From Anaerolineales bacterium (GTDB lineage Bacteria; Chloroflexota; Anaerolineae; 4572-78; J111): a stretch of 64,000 nt of DNA. The DNA lies in contig JACKAT010000028.1 in NCBI GenBank assembly GCA_020634935.1, forward strand, positions 1 through 64,000, in the 5' to 3' direction. Below, piece after piece: positions 10,501 to 19,161 of this stretch. Position 1 is the first letter of the stretch. Each line of letters opens with the position of its first letter. The position numbers and the translations under genes are program-made. Below the pieces are notes generated by a model that saw only the letters and a program-made list of their open reading frames with translations, was not told the DNA's origin and did not search any database.

Positions 10501-11326
10501 CCGGTTTACCTATTAATTTCCAGGCATCTGACTTAAGCAAGCGTTGCATAGCCGGGTTGAGGTCTACAATACGGTTTTGCCCATCCAAAATCAACACGCC
10601 ATCGCTCACCCGCTCAATCACGGTGGCATACGATACAGGGATGATATCCAGCAGGCCGTACCTAAACAAGCCCCAGGCCATAACCAGGTTACTAATGGCA
10701 AAGGTAAATGGCGTCAGGTCACGGTAAGCAGCCGGCAGAATATCTACCAACGTTAAAATGCCGCCGGCCACCGGGATAAGGTAGCCAACAATGATAATAG
10801 CAATTTGCAAGCGATAGATGGAGCGGGAACGAAAATAATGGGCTATTAACCCGACGATGCCTAACAAGGGTAGGGCCATCAGGTAAAGGCCTATTCCCTG
10901 GATAATAAGGTTGAAATCATACGTTAACACGGGGAAAGGGGTCCCCGGAATGATTTTGGCGTTAGGGTGAAGTAGCCCGTGCAGGGAATCGATCACAACC
11001 AGCAGACTAAAGGCTATGGGGATAGCGACAACCAGACCCCACACAAGTTTGGGACGCGACACTCTGTAGCCTGCATATTGTTGCATAAAAACTAAATACG
11101 CGATGGGCGTTATGACAATTCCCAGCCACTGCACATTGTCCCAAAAAATCTTCATTTCCAGGCTAGGGCTAATCAGTTCAAATATATGCCCGACAGTGGT
11201 CAATGCCTCGGCCAGCGCCGCCACCGCGAATGGGGTTGCGCCCACTACAGCCCGCCGCCGCCAGGCGTACAGGCCCACAGCGGTTGATATAACGACCGAG
11301 GCCAGATAGGGAAGGAGATAACTCAT
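7508..11326 (-). CDS. 7TM sensor histidine kinase with five PAS and one GAF domain
   Basis: A very large kinase of about 1272 residues. The N-terminus has about seven hydrophobic helices (residues 1-220) and resembles the 7TM input region of the HisK_7TM type. A PAS (230-345), a coiled coil, PAS (390-505), PAS (515-630), GAF (640-790), PAS (800-920), PAS (945-1060), HisKA_2 (KEVHHRVKNNLQVITSML) and HATPase (INELVSNALKHAFP, DNGVGLPES) follow. It is the first gene of the kinase run, and the 500 bp upstream region should hold the promoter. The ATG at 11326 is preferred. A TTG five codons upstream (11341) would also keep the frame, and neither has a strong ribosome site. Confidence 0.9.
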   Translation of the reverse strand: MSYLLPYLASVVISTAVGLYAWRRRAVVGATPFAVAALAEALTTVGHIFELISPSLEMKIFWDNVQWLGIVITPIAYLVFMQQYAGYRVSRPKLVWGLVVAIPIAFSLLVVIDSLHGLLHPNAKIIPGTPFPVLTYDFNLIIQGIGLYLMALPLLGIVGLIAHYFRSRSIYRLQIAIIIVGYLIPVAGGILTLVDILPAAYRDLTPFTFAISNLVMAWGLFRYGLLDIIPVSYATVIERVSDGVLILDGQNRIVDLNPAMQRLLKSDAWKLIGKPVSMMPPPWLKLIPQSEVVAITRTEINLEWDGTQQYYEMQISPLTDHRGDLGGRVLVLHDITERRLREEQLARHREQLEDMVQARTAQFTASIELLKEEVAEREQAERELLNSQRNLQTLFDSVDDFLFILDMTGHLLQVNRIVLKRLGYAEDELVGESVLRVHPPEQREETVATLADMIADKTDKCHIPLITKAGELIPVETKITKGNWGGKPAIFGVSRDITERKRAEELLIREKNFTESLINSLPGLFGVVDTHNKIIRWNKNAETLTGYPAEEFAQHNPLDFVGDEDKEVVARTFQKIFETGKAEAEVTLISEDGVKTPLYFNGARVVVDEQPCLLVTAIDISERKQAEDLLRVQRELGMALLAAPKLDETLEICLDTALRASGMDAGGIYLVDETSGIDLVCHRGLPPDFVRVVQHYDYDLNSPNVQLILAGEPIYLEGDQLAGPIARAPAEKDIRSLAIIPIHYEKRVIAYINLASYTQHQVPDYARTTLEAIATQIGTAISRSQVEEVLRQSEDRLRSTLDSITDLVFVLDRNGFFEEFYQPTNRPDLYVPPEQFLGKHFQDVLPPHVAQLIVEMFKGFEVSPEIQQFDYSLVMNNTELWYSARCAMRRGINGEFAGITTVVRNITEQKEATAALKRAHDELELRVEERTRELQESEELFRNLSEQSPNMIFINSKGRVVYVNERSEAVTGYRKEEFYAPNFDFLRLVAPDSKEIVLQNFSRHLRGEEIAPFDYGLITKAGQRVDVMMASKLITFRGEQAILGILVDITERKQAELQIKTSLEEKEALLKEVHHRVKNNLQVITSMLNMQTRYTQDEQAVRQLMESRNRVYSMALVHENLYRSETLAQVDIGTYISDLINNVLQSYGLESSWLELEIDVEHIFLTIDQAVPCGLIINELVSNALKHAFPKAEARDGGRKGKITIAFHAHKAEMLVLMVTDNGVGLPESLDLNAVKTLGLRLVRTLVRQLGATLESDTKAGATFRVTFRKTG

Positions 11327-11390
11327 AATGCTTAAGTCCAATTCAATTTGTCATTTATTAACTTTATCGGGCAAAAAGTAAATAACTTAA

Positions 11391-11425
11391 CCACGAATTT
11401 TCACAAAACCACGAATTTTCACAAA
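11391..11425. repeat. Tandem 18-bp repeat in divergent intergenic region
   Basis: CCACGAATTTTCACAAA occurs twice, at 11391-11407 and 11409-11425. The rest of the 548-bp region between the kinase run and the lipoprotein gene is AT-rich, and I see no gene in it. It should contain divergent promoters, but I cannot pick convincing -35/-10 boxes. Confidence 0.7.
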
Positions 11426-11874
11426 TTGTCCAATAGAAATGGGGTCTCCCATAAATCCAGGATGTTGTTGGCGAACGGCTAAGTAGCCATAAGCCTGGCA
11501 GAATGAGGAGGTTTTATTTGAGATAGAACTTACCCCAACAGTTTAAGAGTGGATAAAATAAAGGCAGCCTGAACACAAAACCTTAGAAAGCCCAAGTATA
11601 CGCATCCTTTGCTTTCTTGTTCTATTTTACTGATCTATTTCTCCTTTTCAATTTTTTATTTTTTTGCGCTGTTCATAAAATCTTAATAACTTCTGCAAAA
11701 CTTCTCTTGATCTTTGATCTATACTGAGCCTAAGCGATTAAGTAACTTTTTCAGTACCGAAGATAGAGATGGGGCGATAAGGTCACGAGGAGATGTCTAA
11801 GGCCAATCTCCTCATCTCTAATCTCCACTCTCCAGACAGCATACACACGTTCTCAAACAGAACAGGAGGAAACC

Positions 11875-13872
11875 ATGATTAAAAGAAAAATGATGTTTTT
11901 GTGGGCCGGACTGCTGGCCCTGTCGATGCTGGCGGCCTGCAACAGCACCGTCGCCCCGATCCTCTCCCTAAACCAACCGGGGGAAACCGGCGAGGCTAGC
12001 GACGCGGTCGCGGTTACCATCGCTGAAACCAGCGAGGCCAATGCAGACATGGGTGCGGCTTCGGTGATCGACGCGGCCGCGGACAACAGCAAAAACCACG
12101 ATGACGAAGCCGATTACACCTGGGACAGCGCCGCCGTCATTCCCATCGTGTTGAATGGCGACTCCATCACCGCCGATGGCGAGGGCGTTACGGTTGACGG
12201 CAGTACAGTCACCATCACCTCGGCCGGAACCTACAGCCTCAGCGGGGCTTTAGTTGACGGCCAAATTATCGTCGATACGGCAGATGAAGAGATCGTTCAA
12301 CTCATCTTGAATGGAGTCAATATCGGCAGCTCAACCAGCGCCCCAATCAACATCGCCAACGCTAAAGAAACGATGATCGTCCTGGCCGACGGCGCGGACA
12401 ACTATATCACCGACAATGACTCATACGTTTTTGCCGACCCGGACGAGGACGAACCCAATGCCACTGTCTTCAGCAAAGCTGACTTAACCCTCTCCGGCAG
12501 CGGCTCGCTAACGGTTAACGCCAATTACAATGACGGCATTGCCAGCAAAGACGGGCTGATCATTGCCGGCGGTACGATCACGGTCAATGCAGTCGATGAT
12601 GGTATTCGCGGCAAAGATTATCTTATCGTCAAAGACGGCAACATCACCATCAATGCCCAGGGCGATGGGTTCAAATCCGATAATGAGGACGATACGAACA
12701 AAGGCTACATCGCCGTCGAGACCGGCGTCGTCACCATTACCGCCGGCGGCGACGCCATCCAGGCCGAAACCGATGTCATGATCAGCGACGGCGATTTCAC
12801 GCTGACCTCCGGCGGCGGCAGTGCTACCTATATCGATGACGACACCTCGGCGAAAGGCATCAAGGCCGGGGTCAATGTGAATATCGATGGGGGAACCTTT
12901 ACCCTTGATACGGCCGATGACGCCATCCACTCCAACGGCAGCCTGGTTATCAATGACGGTACGTTTGTCATTGCTTCCGGCGATGACGGCCTCCATGCCG
13001 ACTCGACGCTAGAGATCAACGCGGGCGATATTCAAATTACCGAATCGTATGAGGGCATCGAAAGCGCCGTGGTTACCATCAACGATGGCGATATCAACAT
13101 CATCTCAAGCGATGACGGCTTGAACGTGGCCGGCGGGAATGATGGCTCCGGTATAGGCGGCCGACCAGGCCCTGGCGGTGAGTTCGGCCCCGGCCAAGGC
13201 GACCGACCAGAACCCGGCGGAGAACCCGGCCAAGGACGAGGTCCAAGACCGGAAGGCGAACCGGGCCAGGGTCCAGGGTTTGATCTGGGCGACATGTTCG
13301 GTCAAGGCGGCGGTCCAGGGCAAGACGGCTTTAATGACTCCGGCGATTATTATCTTTACATCAACGGCGGCGCGATTGTCATCGACGCCGGCGGGGATGG
13401 CATCGATGCTAACGGCGCTATCGAGATGACCGACGGGCTGGTCATTGTCAACGGCCCAACCGAGCGAATGAATGGGGCTTTGGATTACGATGCGTCATTC
13501 AACCTGACGGGTGGCTTTCTGGTCGCCGCCGGCAGTTCCGGGATGGCCCAGGCGCCCGGCCAGACCTCGACCCAACCCTCTGTCCTGATCAATTTCGACG
13601 CGACCCAGGCAGCCGGCACGCTGGTGCATATTCAATCAGAAGATGGGCCAACCATCCTCACTTTTGCCCCGAGTAAAGCGTTTCAGTCCATCGCCTTCTC
13701 TTCGGCGGAACTGACCGAGGGAACAACCTACCAGGTTTACCTCGGCGGCAGCGCCACCGGCACAGGGACCGACGGTCTATACCAAGACGCCACCTATACG
13801 GGCGGCGCCACCTATACAGAATTTACAATTTCTGATATCGTTACAAGCGTAGGCAGTAATTCCAGATGGTAA
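11875..13872 (+). CDS. Carbohydrate-binding-type beta-helical lipoprotein (Cthe_2159/DUF4353-like)
   Basis: A 665-residue exported lipoprotein with a lipobox LSMLAAC ending at Cys21. The body is made of repeated short beta-strand units such as GNITINAQGDGFKSDN, GDAIQAETDVMIS and DGTFVIASGDDGLHAD. This pattern is typical of the right-handed beta-helix family first described from Clostridium thermocellum Cthe_2159 (DUF4353), reported to bind acidic polysaccharide. A Gly/Pro-rich, collagen-like stretch (about residues 420-485, GRPGPGGEFGPGQG) interrupts the helix and then the repeats resume. A strong AGGAGG (11864-11869) precedes the ATG. It is a single gene followed by a hairpin at 13996. The ligand is unknown; adhesion or sugar capture at the cell surface is an inference. 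Confidence 0.8.
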   Translation: MIKRKMMFLWAGLLALSMLAACNSTVAPILSLNQPGETGEASDAVAVTIAETSEANADMGAASVIDAAADNSKNHDDEADYTWDSAAVIPIVLNGDSITADGEGVTVDGSTVTITSAGTYSLSGALVDGQIIVDTADEEIVQLILNGVNIGSSTSAPINIANAKETMIVLADGADNYITDNDSYVFADPDEDEPNATVFSKADLTLSGSGSLTVNANYNDGIASKDGLIIAGGTITVNAVDDGIRGKDYLIVKDGNITINAQGDGFKSDNEDDTNKGYIAVETGVVTITAGGDAIQAETDVMISDGDFTLTSGGGSATYIDDDTSAKGIKAGVNVNIDGGTFTLDTADDAIHSNGSLVINDGTFVIASGDDGLHADSTLEINAGDIQITESYEGIESAVVTINDGDINIISSDDGLNVAGGNDGSGIGGRPGPGGEFGPGQGDRPEPGGEPGQGRGPRPEGEPGQGPGFDLGDMFGQGGGPGQDGFNDSGDYYLYINGGAIVIDAGGDGIDANGAIEMTDGLVIVNGPTERMNGALDYDASFNLTGGFLVAAGSSGMAQAPGQTSTQPSVLINFDATQAAGTLVHIQSEDGPTILTFAPSKAFQSIAFSSAELTEGTTYQVYLGGSATGTGTDGLYQDATYTGGATYTEFTISDIVTSVGSNSRW

Positions 13873-13995
13873 TTGGGGAGTAGGGGGTAAGTAGTCGGGA
13901 TTAAGGTCAACTTGACCTTCTTCAAACTCTCCGTTTCTAACAAAACTATCCGCAGTCAAAAAGCATTTAACGCTGAAGTTGCTACAGACCCAAGA

Positions 13996-14026
13996 GACGC
14001 AAAAGATGTTAAAAAACTTTTGCGTC
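13996..14026 (+). terminator. Hairpin downstream of the beta-helix lipoprotein
   Basis: GACGCAAAAG and CTTTTGCGTC form a perfect 10-bp stem around an A-rich loop and are followed by TTTCGCGTCTTTTG. It is a plausible factor-independent terminator, although the T tract is short. The following 14040-14150 is AT/CAA-rich low-complexity sequence ending in a run of nine or ten C. Confidence 0.5.
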
Positions 14027-14150
14027 TTTCGCGTCTTTTGCATCTCTGACGTAAAAAGTTATTACTCAATATATTGATCAACAACCAATCATCAAACTAA
14101 CCAATTAACCAACAAACCAACTATCAAACCACCCCCCCCCGAGGAACTCG

Positions 14151-14222
14151 ATGTCAAGAAACAAGCTCGCCCTGTTAACCTTTCTGCTTATTACTACACT
14201 TATCGCCGTTGCCCGTGGTTGA
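14151..14222 (+). pseudogene. Isolated signal-peptide-like ORF (23 aa), probable gene remnant
   Basis: ATG at 14151 follows GAGGAACTCG and opens a 23-residue reading frame, MSRNKLALLTFLLITTLIAV plus ARG, ending at TGA 14220-14222. A basic start followed by a hydrophobic stretch is exactly what a secretion signal looks like, but nothing follows. The stop lies 32 bp before the 3' end of the convergent sulfite-oxidase-like gene. I read it as the surviving N-terminus of a deleted exported protein. A genuine membrane micropeptide is possible. Confidence 0.4.
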
Positions 14223-14254
14223 TAGATCGACCGGTCATAAAAGGGAAAGTGAAA

Positions 14255-15883
14255 TCAAAGCGTGGCTTCGACACTGTGGATGCCGGTGGCCCCGCTGGGT
14301 CGGTTTTTGTGCGCCTCCTCAATTTGAGGCGTGCCGTCCCCTTCGGCGCAGCGCACTTCAAACTGATGCTCGCCCGCCGTAAAGGGCCATTCGTACCGCC
14401 AAATCACCCAGGTGGTTTCCGACAGCGGCGACCGCAGTTCCGCCGGCTGCCATTCGCCGCCATCCACCCGAACCTCAACCTGGGAGATGCCCCGCGCGCC
14501 GGAAAAGGCAATGCCGCCAATCGGTACCCGCCGCTCGTCGCCCATCTCGATAATGTGATCGACGGCCACCGTATCGATTACGGACGTGGTTTTGACTTGG
14601 GCCACCTCATCCCAGTTGCGTTCGACCCAATAGCCGGGGGTATAGTCTGCGCTCACCTCCATGCCGGTGATCCACTTGGGCTGCTTCATTCCATAGCGAT
14701 CTGGGAGCCAAATACGCAGCGGGAAGCCGTGATCGACCGGCAGCGTGTTGCCGTCCCAGGCGTAGCACAGCATGATCCGCTCATCGGCCGCAATCAAATC
14801 GAGATCGACGGTTTCATAAAATCCATCGCCCGAAGTGATATGCAGATAGCGCCCGTTCTCCTGTACGCTGGCGTCGGCCAGAATAGCCTGCATACTGACG
14901 CCGGTCCATTGGGTGGTGCTGATCAAGCTGGTACCGATCCGGCCCGAGATACAGGAGAGGGTCACATATTGATCCCGCGCCTCGTAATTGGATCGAATAT
15001 CATCCAGGGTAAGCATCAACGGGTTGGCTACCAGGCCGGTGATGGGTAGCACGTAATCGGCGCCGTTGATGACGGTGGGTTCGGTTTGCAGAAAAACTTT
15101 GTAATGGTCTTTGACCGGGGTGTACTCCGGGCGAGTACCCGGCACAGGCACAACCGGATCGTTCGCGTTGGGGAACGACGACTTGGTCGTCTCTTCGACA
15201 TCGTGGGCTTCACTGGTGGCCAACTGCGCGGCCAAACGGCGCTCCTCCTGCTGGGCCAGGACTGCCCCCACCCCAGCGCCAATGACCGTGATCACGGCCG
15301 AGGAGGCCCCCATCCGCACCAGAAACTGACGGCGATTGATAGCTTGGGCAGTCCGTGCTTCGCCAGGCGAAGCCGCCGCTTCGGCCTCGGTGCTGAGTCG
15401 CTGGTAACTGAGGGCCAGCAGCAGCCCCCACCCGAAAAACACAATCAGCAGAAAAATAATGCTGACCAACGGCGTGACCGTCGATTGGCTGATCGCCAGG
15501 CTGATGCCGATCATCGGCAAGCCAAACAACGCCCCGGCCACCAGCCCGGCCAGTCGATCCGCCTGCCGCCGGCCCCAACCTAAAACGACAAAAAAGATGG
15601 CGCTAATCGCCACCCCAACGGCCAGGAATTGCAGCACCGCCATCGTCCGCTCGGCGGTTTTAGCCGTGTCGGCCACATTAAGCCCCAAAAAGAGCATTGT
15701 ATCGATCATGGTGTCGATACCAAACGTGATCAAGTCGCCCGGCAGCACCCGCACCAGCCAGTTAAACAGATCAAACGGAATAAACGGCAGGCCGGCTAAC
15801 TGGTGGGCCACATAGATCAGCCCGATCAAGGGCGCGGTCAGCAGCACGCCCACCAATACGCCGAAACTTAGGTTTTTAATCAT
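14255..15883 (-). CDS. Membrane-anchored molybdopterin oxidoreductase, sulfite-oxidase-like
   Basis: A 542-residue protein. Residues 1-165 hold four predicted membrane helices. An internal twin-arginine motif (INRRQFLVRMG) and a hydrophobic stretch come at about residues 185-210. The remainder is a molybdopterin-binding sulfite-oxidase-type domain (VFLQTEPTVINGADYVLPITGLV, YVTLSCISGRIG with the probable molybdenum-ligand Cys, WTGVSMQAIL, DHGFPLRIWLPDRYGMKQPKWITGMEV). A Mo-co dimerisation-type C-terminus (RGISQVEVRVDGGEWQPAEL) follows. I chose the ATG at 15883 because GGAGGAG lies 7 bp upstream; a TTG at 15898 lies inside that ribosome site. The substrate is unknown, since the family includes sulfite oxidases and other Mo enzymes. 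The catalytic domain probably sits outside the membrane. Confidence 0.85.
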   Translation of the reverse strand: MIKNLSFGVLVGVLLTAPLIGLIYVAHQLAGLPFIPFDLFNWLVRVLPGDLITFGIDTMIDTMLFLGLNVADTAKTAERTMAVLQFLAVGVAISAIFFVVLGWGRRQADRLAGLVAGALFGLPMIGISLAISQSTVTPLVSIIFLLIVFFGWGLLLALSYQRLSTEAEAAASPGEARTAQAINRRQFLVRMGASSAVITVIGAGVGAVLAQQEERRLAAQLATSEAHDVEETTKSSFPNANDPVVPVPGTRPEYTPVKDHYKVFLQTEPTVINGADYVLPITGLVANPLMLTLDDIRSNYEARDQYVTLSCISGRIGTSLISTTQWTGVSMQAILADASVQENGRYLHITSGDGFYETVDLDLIAADERIMLCYAWDGNTLPVDHGFPLRIWLPDRYGMKQPKWITGMEVSADYTPGYWVERNWDEVAQVKTTSVIDTVAVDHIIEMGDERRVPIGGIAFSGARGISQVEVRVDGGEWQPAELRSPLSETTWVIWRYEWPFTAGEHQFEVRCAEGDGTPQIEEAHKNRPSGATGIHSVEATL

Positions 15884-16278
15884 GGTCCGCTCCTCCAAAA
15901 TATGGTCGTGGGATATCCGTAGTCAGTCGTTGGATGCCCGTAGTTAGTCGTCAGATAGTTTGACCTCAGTTATGTTGATTTTGAGGGTCATTTCCGAACG
16001 TTGTTGACCTCTACCAACTTCACTTGTCACTATATTAACATTATAAACCTAAATGCTTACATGGTTATTACATCGAGGAGAAAGATTAAGCGGAATGGAG
16101 AAGCAAAGGGGATTTTGCTAGCATTTGGCCCGAAGATCGCTCGATTAAAACACCTCACATATTTATTGGGCGCTAACGAACTCAAAAAAACGCGACCAAT
16201 GCCTCGATAACGGGCTCTTGGGCGCTCGTTGTGGAAAACGTGGCTCAAGCCGACGATTTTGACGTGGCGGAGTTGAGC
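15884..16278. other. Intergenic region without a gene
   Basis: About 395 bp between the 5' end of the molybdoenzyme gene and the 3' end of phoU. It contains a short imperfect direct repeat (CGTAGTCAGTCG and CGTAGTTAGTCG near 15919-15950). I recognise no gene or RNA in it. Confidence 0.5.
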
Positions 16279-16977
16279 CTAATCGATATGCTTATCTAGC
16301 ACGTCATCGTGATCAAGGTTACCTTCTTCCAAATGGCCGGTGGCAATGTAGATGACGCGTTCGGCGATGTTGGTGGCCAGGTCGGCGAAGCGCTCTAATT
16401 CGCGCCCGGCCCGCAGCAGTTGGTAGCAGGCTTCGGTTTTGGCCGAATTATTGGCCCCGACTAAATCGAACATAGTTTGGGTGTAAAGGTTGGCGTAAAG
16501 TTTATCCACGGCTTCGTCGCGATAGATGACCAGCTTGGCTAAGTCAATATCAAGCTCATCATAGGCTTGCAGACAGTCGCGCAGCATGGATACGCCCAAC
16601 TCCCCCATCATATGAAGTTCACTCGGCTGATTTAGATGAGGTTTACCGTTTAGTCTGGGGATAATTTTAGCAATGCCCTTCGCTTGATCGCCCATCCGTT
16701 CCAAATCGACAAAAATATGCATGGCGGCCACAATTCGGCGCAGATCACCGGCGAAGGGTTGTTGAGTGGCTAATAAAACCGTACACTTTTCCTCAAGCGC
16801 AAAGCGCGCCTGATTGACCTGTTCATCCAATTCACGGACGTCATGAGCCAGATGCATATCGACTCTGGCCAGGGCTTCGAGAGCCATAGTTATCTCTTTA
16901 TCAACGAGTTCACCCATTTTGAGGGTATCTGCCCGCATCTGCCTTAGATCCTGACTAAAGTGTTCGCGCGTGGTCAT
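16279..16977 (-). CDS. phoU: Phosphate signalling protein PhoU
   Basis: A 232-residue, all-helical protein of the usual PhoU length with the two-repeat PhoU layout. The first repeat has LVDKEITMALEALARVD, and the motif RRIVAAMHIFVDLERMGDQAKGIAK follows. The second repeat has ARELERFADLATNIAERVIYI-type sequence with the acidic metal-binding pattern ExxxD. PhoU represses the Pho regulon through the PstSCAB transporter and the PhoR kinase when phosphate is plentiful. No pst or pho genes are adjacent, so it is a solitary copy. An AAGGAG ribosome site lies about 9 bp before the ATG. Confidence 0.93.
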   Translation of the reverse strand: MTTREHFSQDLRQMRADTLKMGELVDKEITMALEALARVDMHLAHDVRELDEQVNQARFALEEKCTVLLATQQPFAGDLRRIVAAMHIFVDLERMGDQAKGIAKIIPRLNGKPHLNQPSELHMMGELGVSMLRDCLQAYDELDIDLAKLVIYRDEAVDKLYANLYTQTMFDLVGANNSAKTEACYQLLRAGRELERFADLATNIAERVIYIATGHLEEGNLDHDDVLDKHID

Positions 16978-17221
16978 CTTTGAACGCTCCTTGTGGCATT
17001 AAACCTGAGAGGATGATAGAAATCCCGCACCATTGTAATAGCCAGATATGGCAGAGTCAAAAACGCAAGTGACTAACTGTTAACAATGCCTCCAGTTCGG
17101 CCTGGCCAAGCTGTTGAAAGGTGGGTTTATGATAACGATAGGACTTACGCCGTTGGGTGAAACGAACCCGGTGACAGTCACTTTTGGCCGAATTAGTGAG
17201 TTCCATCACTTGAAACAGCCA

Positions 17222-17593
17222 CTAAATATGCTGATCAATCAAGATGAGATTGCCATCCGGATCGACTACGATAAAGCTAGCCGGGCCAGTGGTGGCCTCA
17301 TCGGCTTCATTTTCAATGGTCAAACCCTGCGCTTTAAGCTCGCGTTGCAATTCGCGCACGTCGGTGAACGAGTCTAGCGGATTGGCGTTCTGATCCCAAC
17401 CGGGATTGAACGTCAAGATGTTTTTCTCGAACATACCCTGAAAGAGACCAATAAGGTGATCCCCATTCTTCATGATCAACCAATGCTGCGACGCATCCCC
17501 CCCAAAAACTTGAAAGCCCAACTTTTCGTAAAAAGCTTGCGACGCGACGATATCTTTGACGCTCAAACTGACTGAAAATGCCCCTAATTTCAT
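17222..17593 (-). CDS. VOC (glyoxalase/bleomycin-resistance fold) family protein
   Basis: A 123-residue single-module VOC protein. It starts MKLGAFSVSLSVKDIVASQAFYEKLGF, with the typical first beta-alpha-beta unit, and ends with ASFIVVDPDGNLILIDQH, the second unit with a conserved DPDGN. The family includes metal-dependent lyases, dioxygenases and binding proteins, and nothing here fixes the substrate. It starts 34 bp downstream of the methyltransferase gene in the same direction and may be co-transcribed with it. Confidence 0.85.
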   Translation of the reverse strand: MKLGAFSVSLSVKDIVASQAFYEKLGFQVFGGDASQHWLIMKNGDHLIGLFQGMFEKNILTFNPGWDQNANPLDSFTDVRELQRELKAQGLTIENEADEATTGPASFIVVDPDGNLILIDQHI

Positions 17594-17627
17594 CTAATCT
17601 TCCTTCCTGTGTCTTCCTTTGAATGAG

Positions 17628-18368
17628 TTACAGCTTCTCAAACCAAACTAAGGTCTCACCCGCCGCTTTCGACGCTATTGGCCCATCCCTTAGCTTGTCT
17701 ACCAACCGTTTTAAACCTACATCATATTCTTTGTCCGCAATTAAATGCAGCATCGAGTATCCCTTTTTCTTGACCAGTTCCAGGAACTCCGAGCCTAACT
17801 CTATGGCTTGATTTTCATACAAGCTGGTCGTTTTCAAAAATCTGAGGCGCTGGGCTTCGGCTTGGGCGATGATCTGATCGATATCAGGGTAGCGGGCTTT
17901 ATCCGCTGCGGCGGTTCCCGGAAAAAATTGAACAATCGGCCGGCGCTCGATCTGGTGATGCGATTGGGTGACGATACCAACCTGGCCATTCGTTTTTAGC
18001 ACTCGATAGATTTCTGCGAACATCCGGCTTATATCCGGTACGTGGTGAATGACATCGGTCATATAAACAAAATCAAAGAAGTCAGCTTCAAAGGGCAGGT
18101 GCGCCGCATCACCCAACTCAAAGACCACGCGACTGTTTTTTTGCCGGGCTTGGTTGAGCATACCGGCCGCCGGCTCAACCCCATACACCTGCCCTTGAGT
18201 TACTTTTTGCAGTAGATCCGCATGGCTGCCCGTGCCGCAGCCGATGTCCAAGATTTTCGAGGCGGGGTTAAGGTCAAGCTCCCGCCAAAAATGATCGATC
18301 AGATCCCTATCGGCATGTCTAACCTCATCATAGACCTGACTAATTTCGTTGTAGTTCACTTTAAACAT
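17628..18368 (-). CDS. Class I SAM-dependent methyltransferase
   Basis: A 246-residue methyltransferase of the UbiE/Methyltransf_11 type. Motif I is ILDIGCGTGSHADLL, the motif II region reads VVFELGDAAHLPFEADFFDFVYMTDVIHHVPD, and a post-motif sequence EIYRVLKTNGQVGIVTQS follows. A C-terminal alpha-helical part (about residues 160-246) would cover the substrate pocket. The acceptor molecule cannot be read from the sequence. The ATG at 18368 follows a weak ribosome site. The gene probably heads a small unit with the VOC protein. Confidence 0.87.
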   Translation of the reverse strand: MFKVNYNEISQVYDEVRHADRDLIDHFWRELDLNPASKILDIGCGTGSHADLLQKVTQGQVYGVEPAAGMLNQARQKNSRVVFELGDAAHLPFEADFFDFVYMTDVIHHVPDISRMFAEIYRVLKTNGQVGIVTQSHHQIERRPIVQFFPGTAAADKARYPDIDQIIAQAEAQRLRFLKTTSLYENQAIELGSEFLELVKKKGYSMLHLIADKEYDVGLKRLVDKLRDGPIASKAAGETLVWFEKL

Positions 18369-19056
18369 ACTTGGCTTTGCTCCATCAAAAAGGCCCGGCG
18401 GCTAGCTGGCTTGTAGCGCTCCAATAAATTCACATTACCACCGAATGGCCCAGACGACGGGTATAGTTAAAGTCTAATCGAAGCGGCTAAATTTGCAATC
18501 ATTCAAGCCGAGGCCCGTTTGCCGGGCTAAACAAGTCCCAGTAACGTTCTATTCTGTCCTATTCAGTCTCAAAACACAAATGAAAACAGTCCCAGGCATG
18601 CTGACCTGGAGCTGTTGCTGCACGGTGTGGAATGTAAAAGTAAGCAGTCCGGTGTAATAAATACGCGGGTTATTGTTACCAACCCGGCCAAAACCGGCGA
18701 TTTAAGGCGCCATGCCCTGATTCTGATCGAAATCAGGTAAGGGTAAGAATGTACCAATGAAATAAAGCTGTGGACCTGACTGAACATGGCGTCAGAGCGT
18801 TATTGTTATCCACGCCCCCCACACTCAAGATCGAATTGCGGGCAAGGAATACCCATTACCCCCTTAATTCCTACTGCCGATCCCCTATCCCCGGAATGGG
18901 GAGAAGTTGACCTTTTGTTTTGCCATACTATTGATTATGGCTGTGATTTGTGTGATAATAGGCTTAGAAAAGTGTTGGAAGACTTAGATTTGAGACCTAA
19001 TCCATTAGATGGAAAATGGTAGCGAAATATTTACAGGAAAATTATCGCTAAACATT
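18369..19056. other. Intergenic region left of the IS91-type element
   Basis: About 690 bp with no recognisable gene. A 78-codon frame at 18786-19022 has no ribosome site and no similarity I know, so I do not call it. Part of this stretch may be older mobile-element debris. Confidence 0.4.
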
Positions 19057-19161
19057 GTTGAACTAAGCGCTGCGCGCAGGGTTCAACCGTAGCAGTACCC
19101 CCCAAGCGACTATACTTTCTATTAAGGGATCAAAAAAAGAGACCAAATAGGAGGTATAGCA

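Noticed and set aside
18786..19022. 78-aa gene upstream of the recombinase
   Set aside because: No ribosome site, no recognised motif, and biased towards Pro/Leu as in chance frames.
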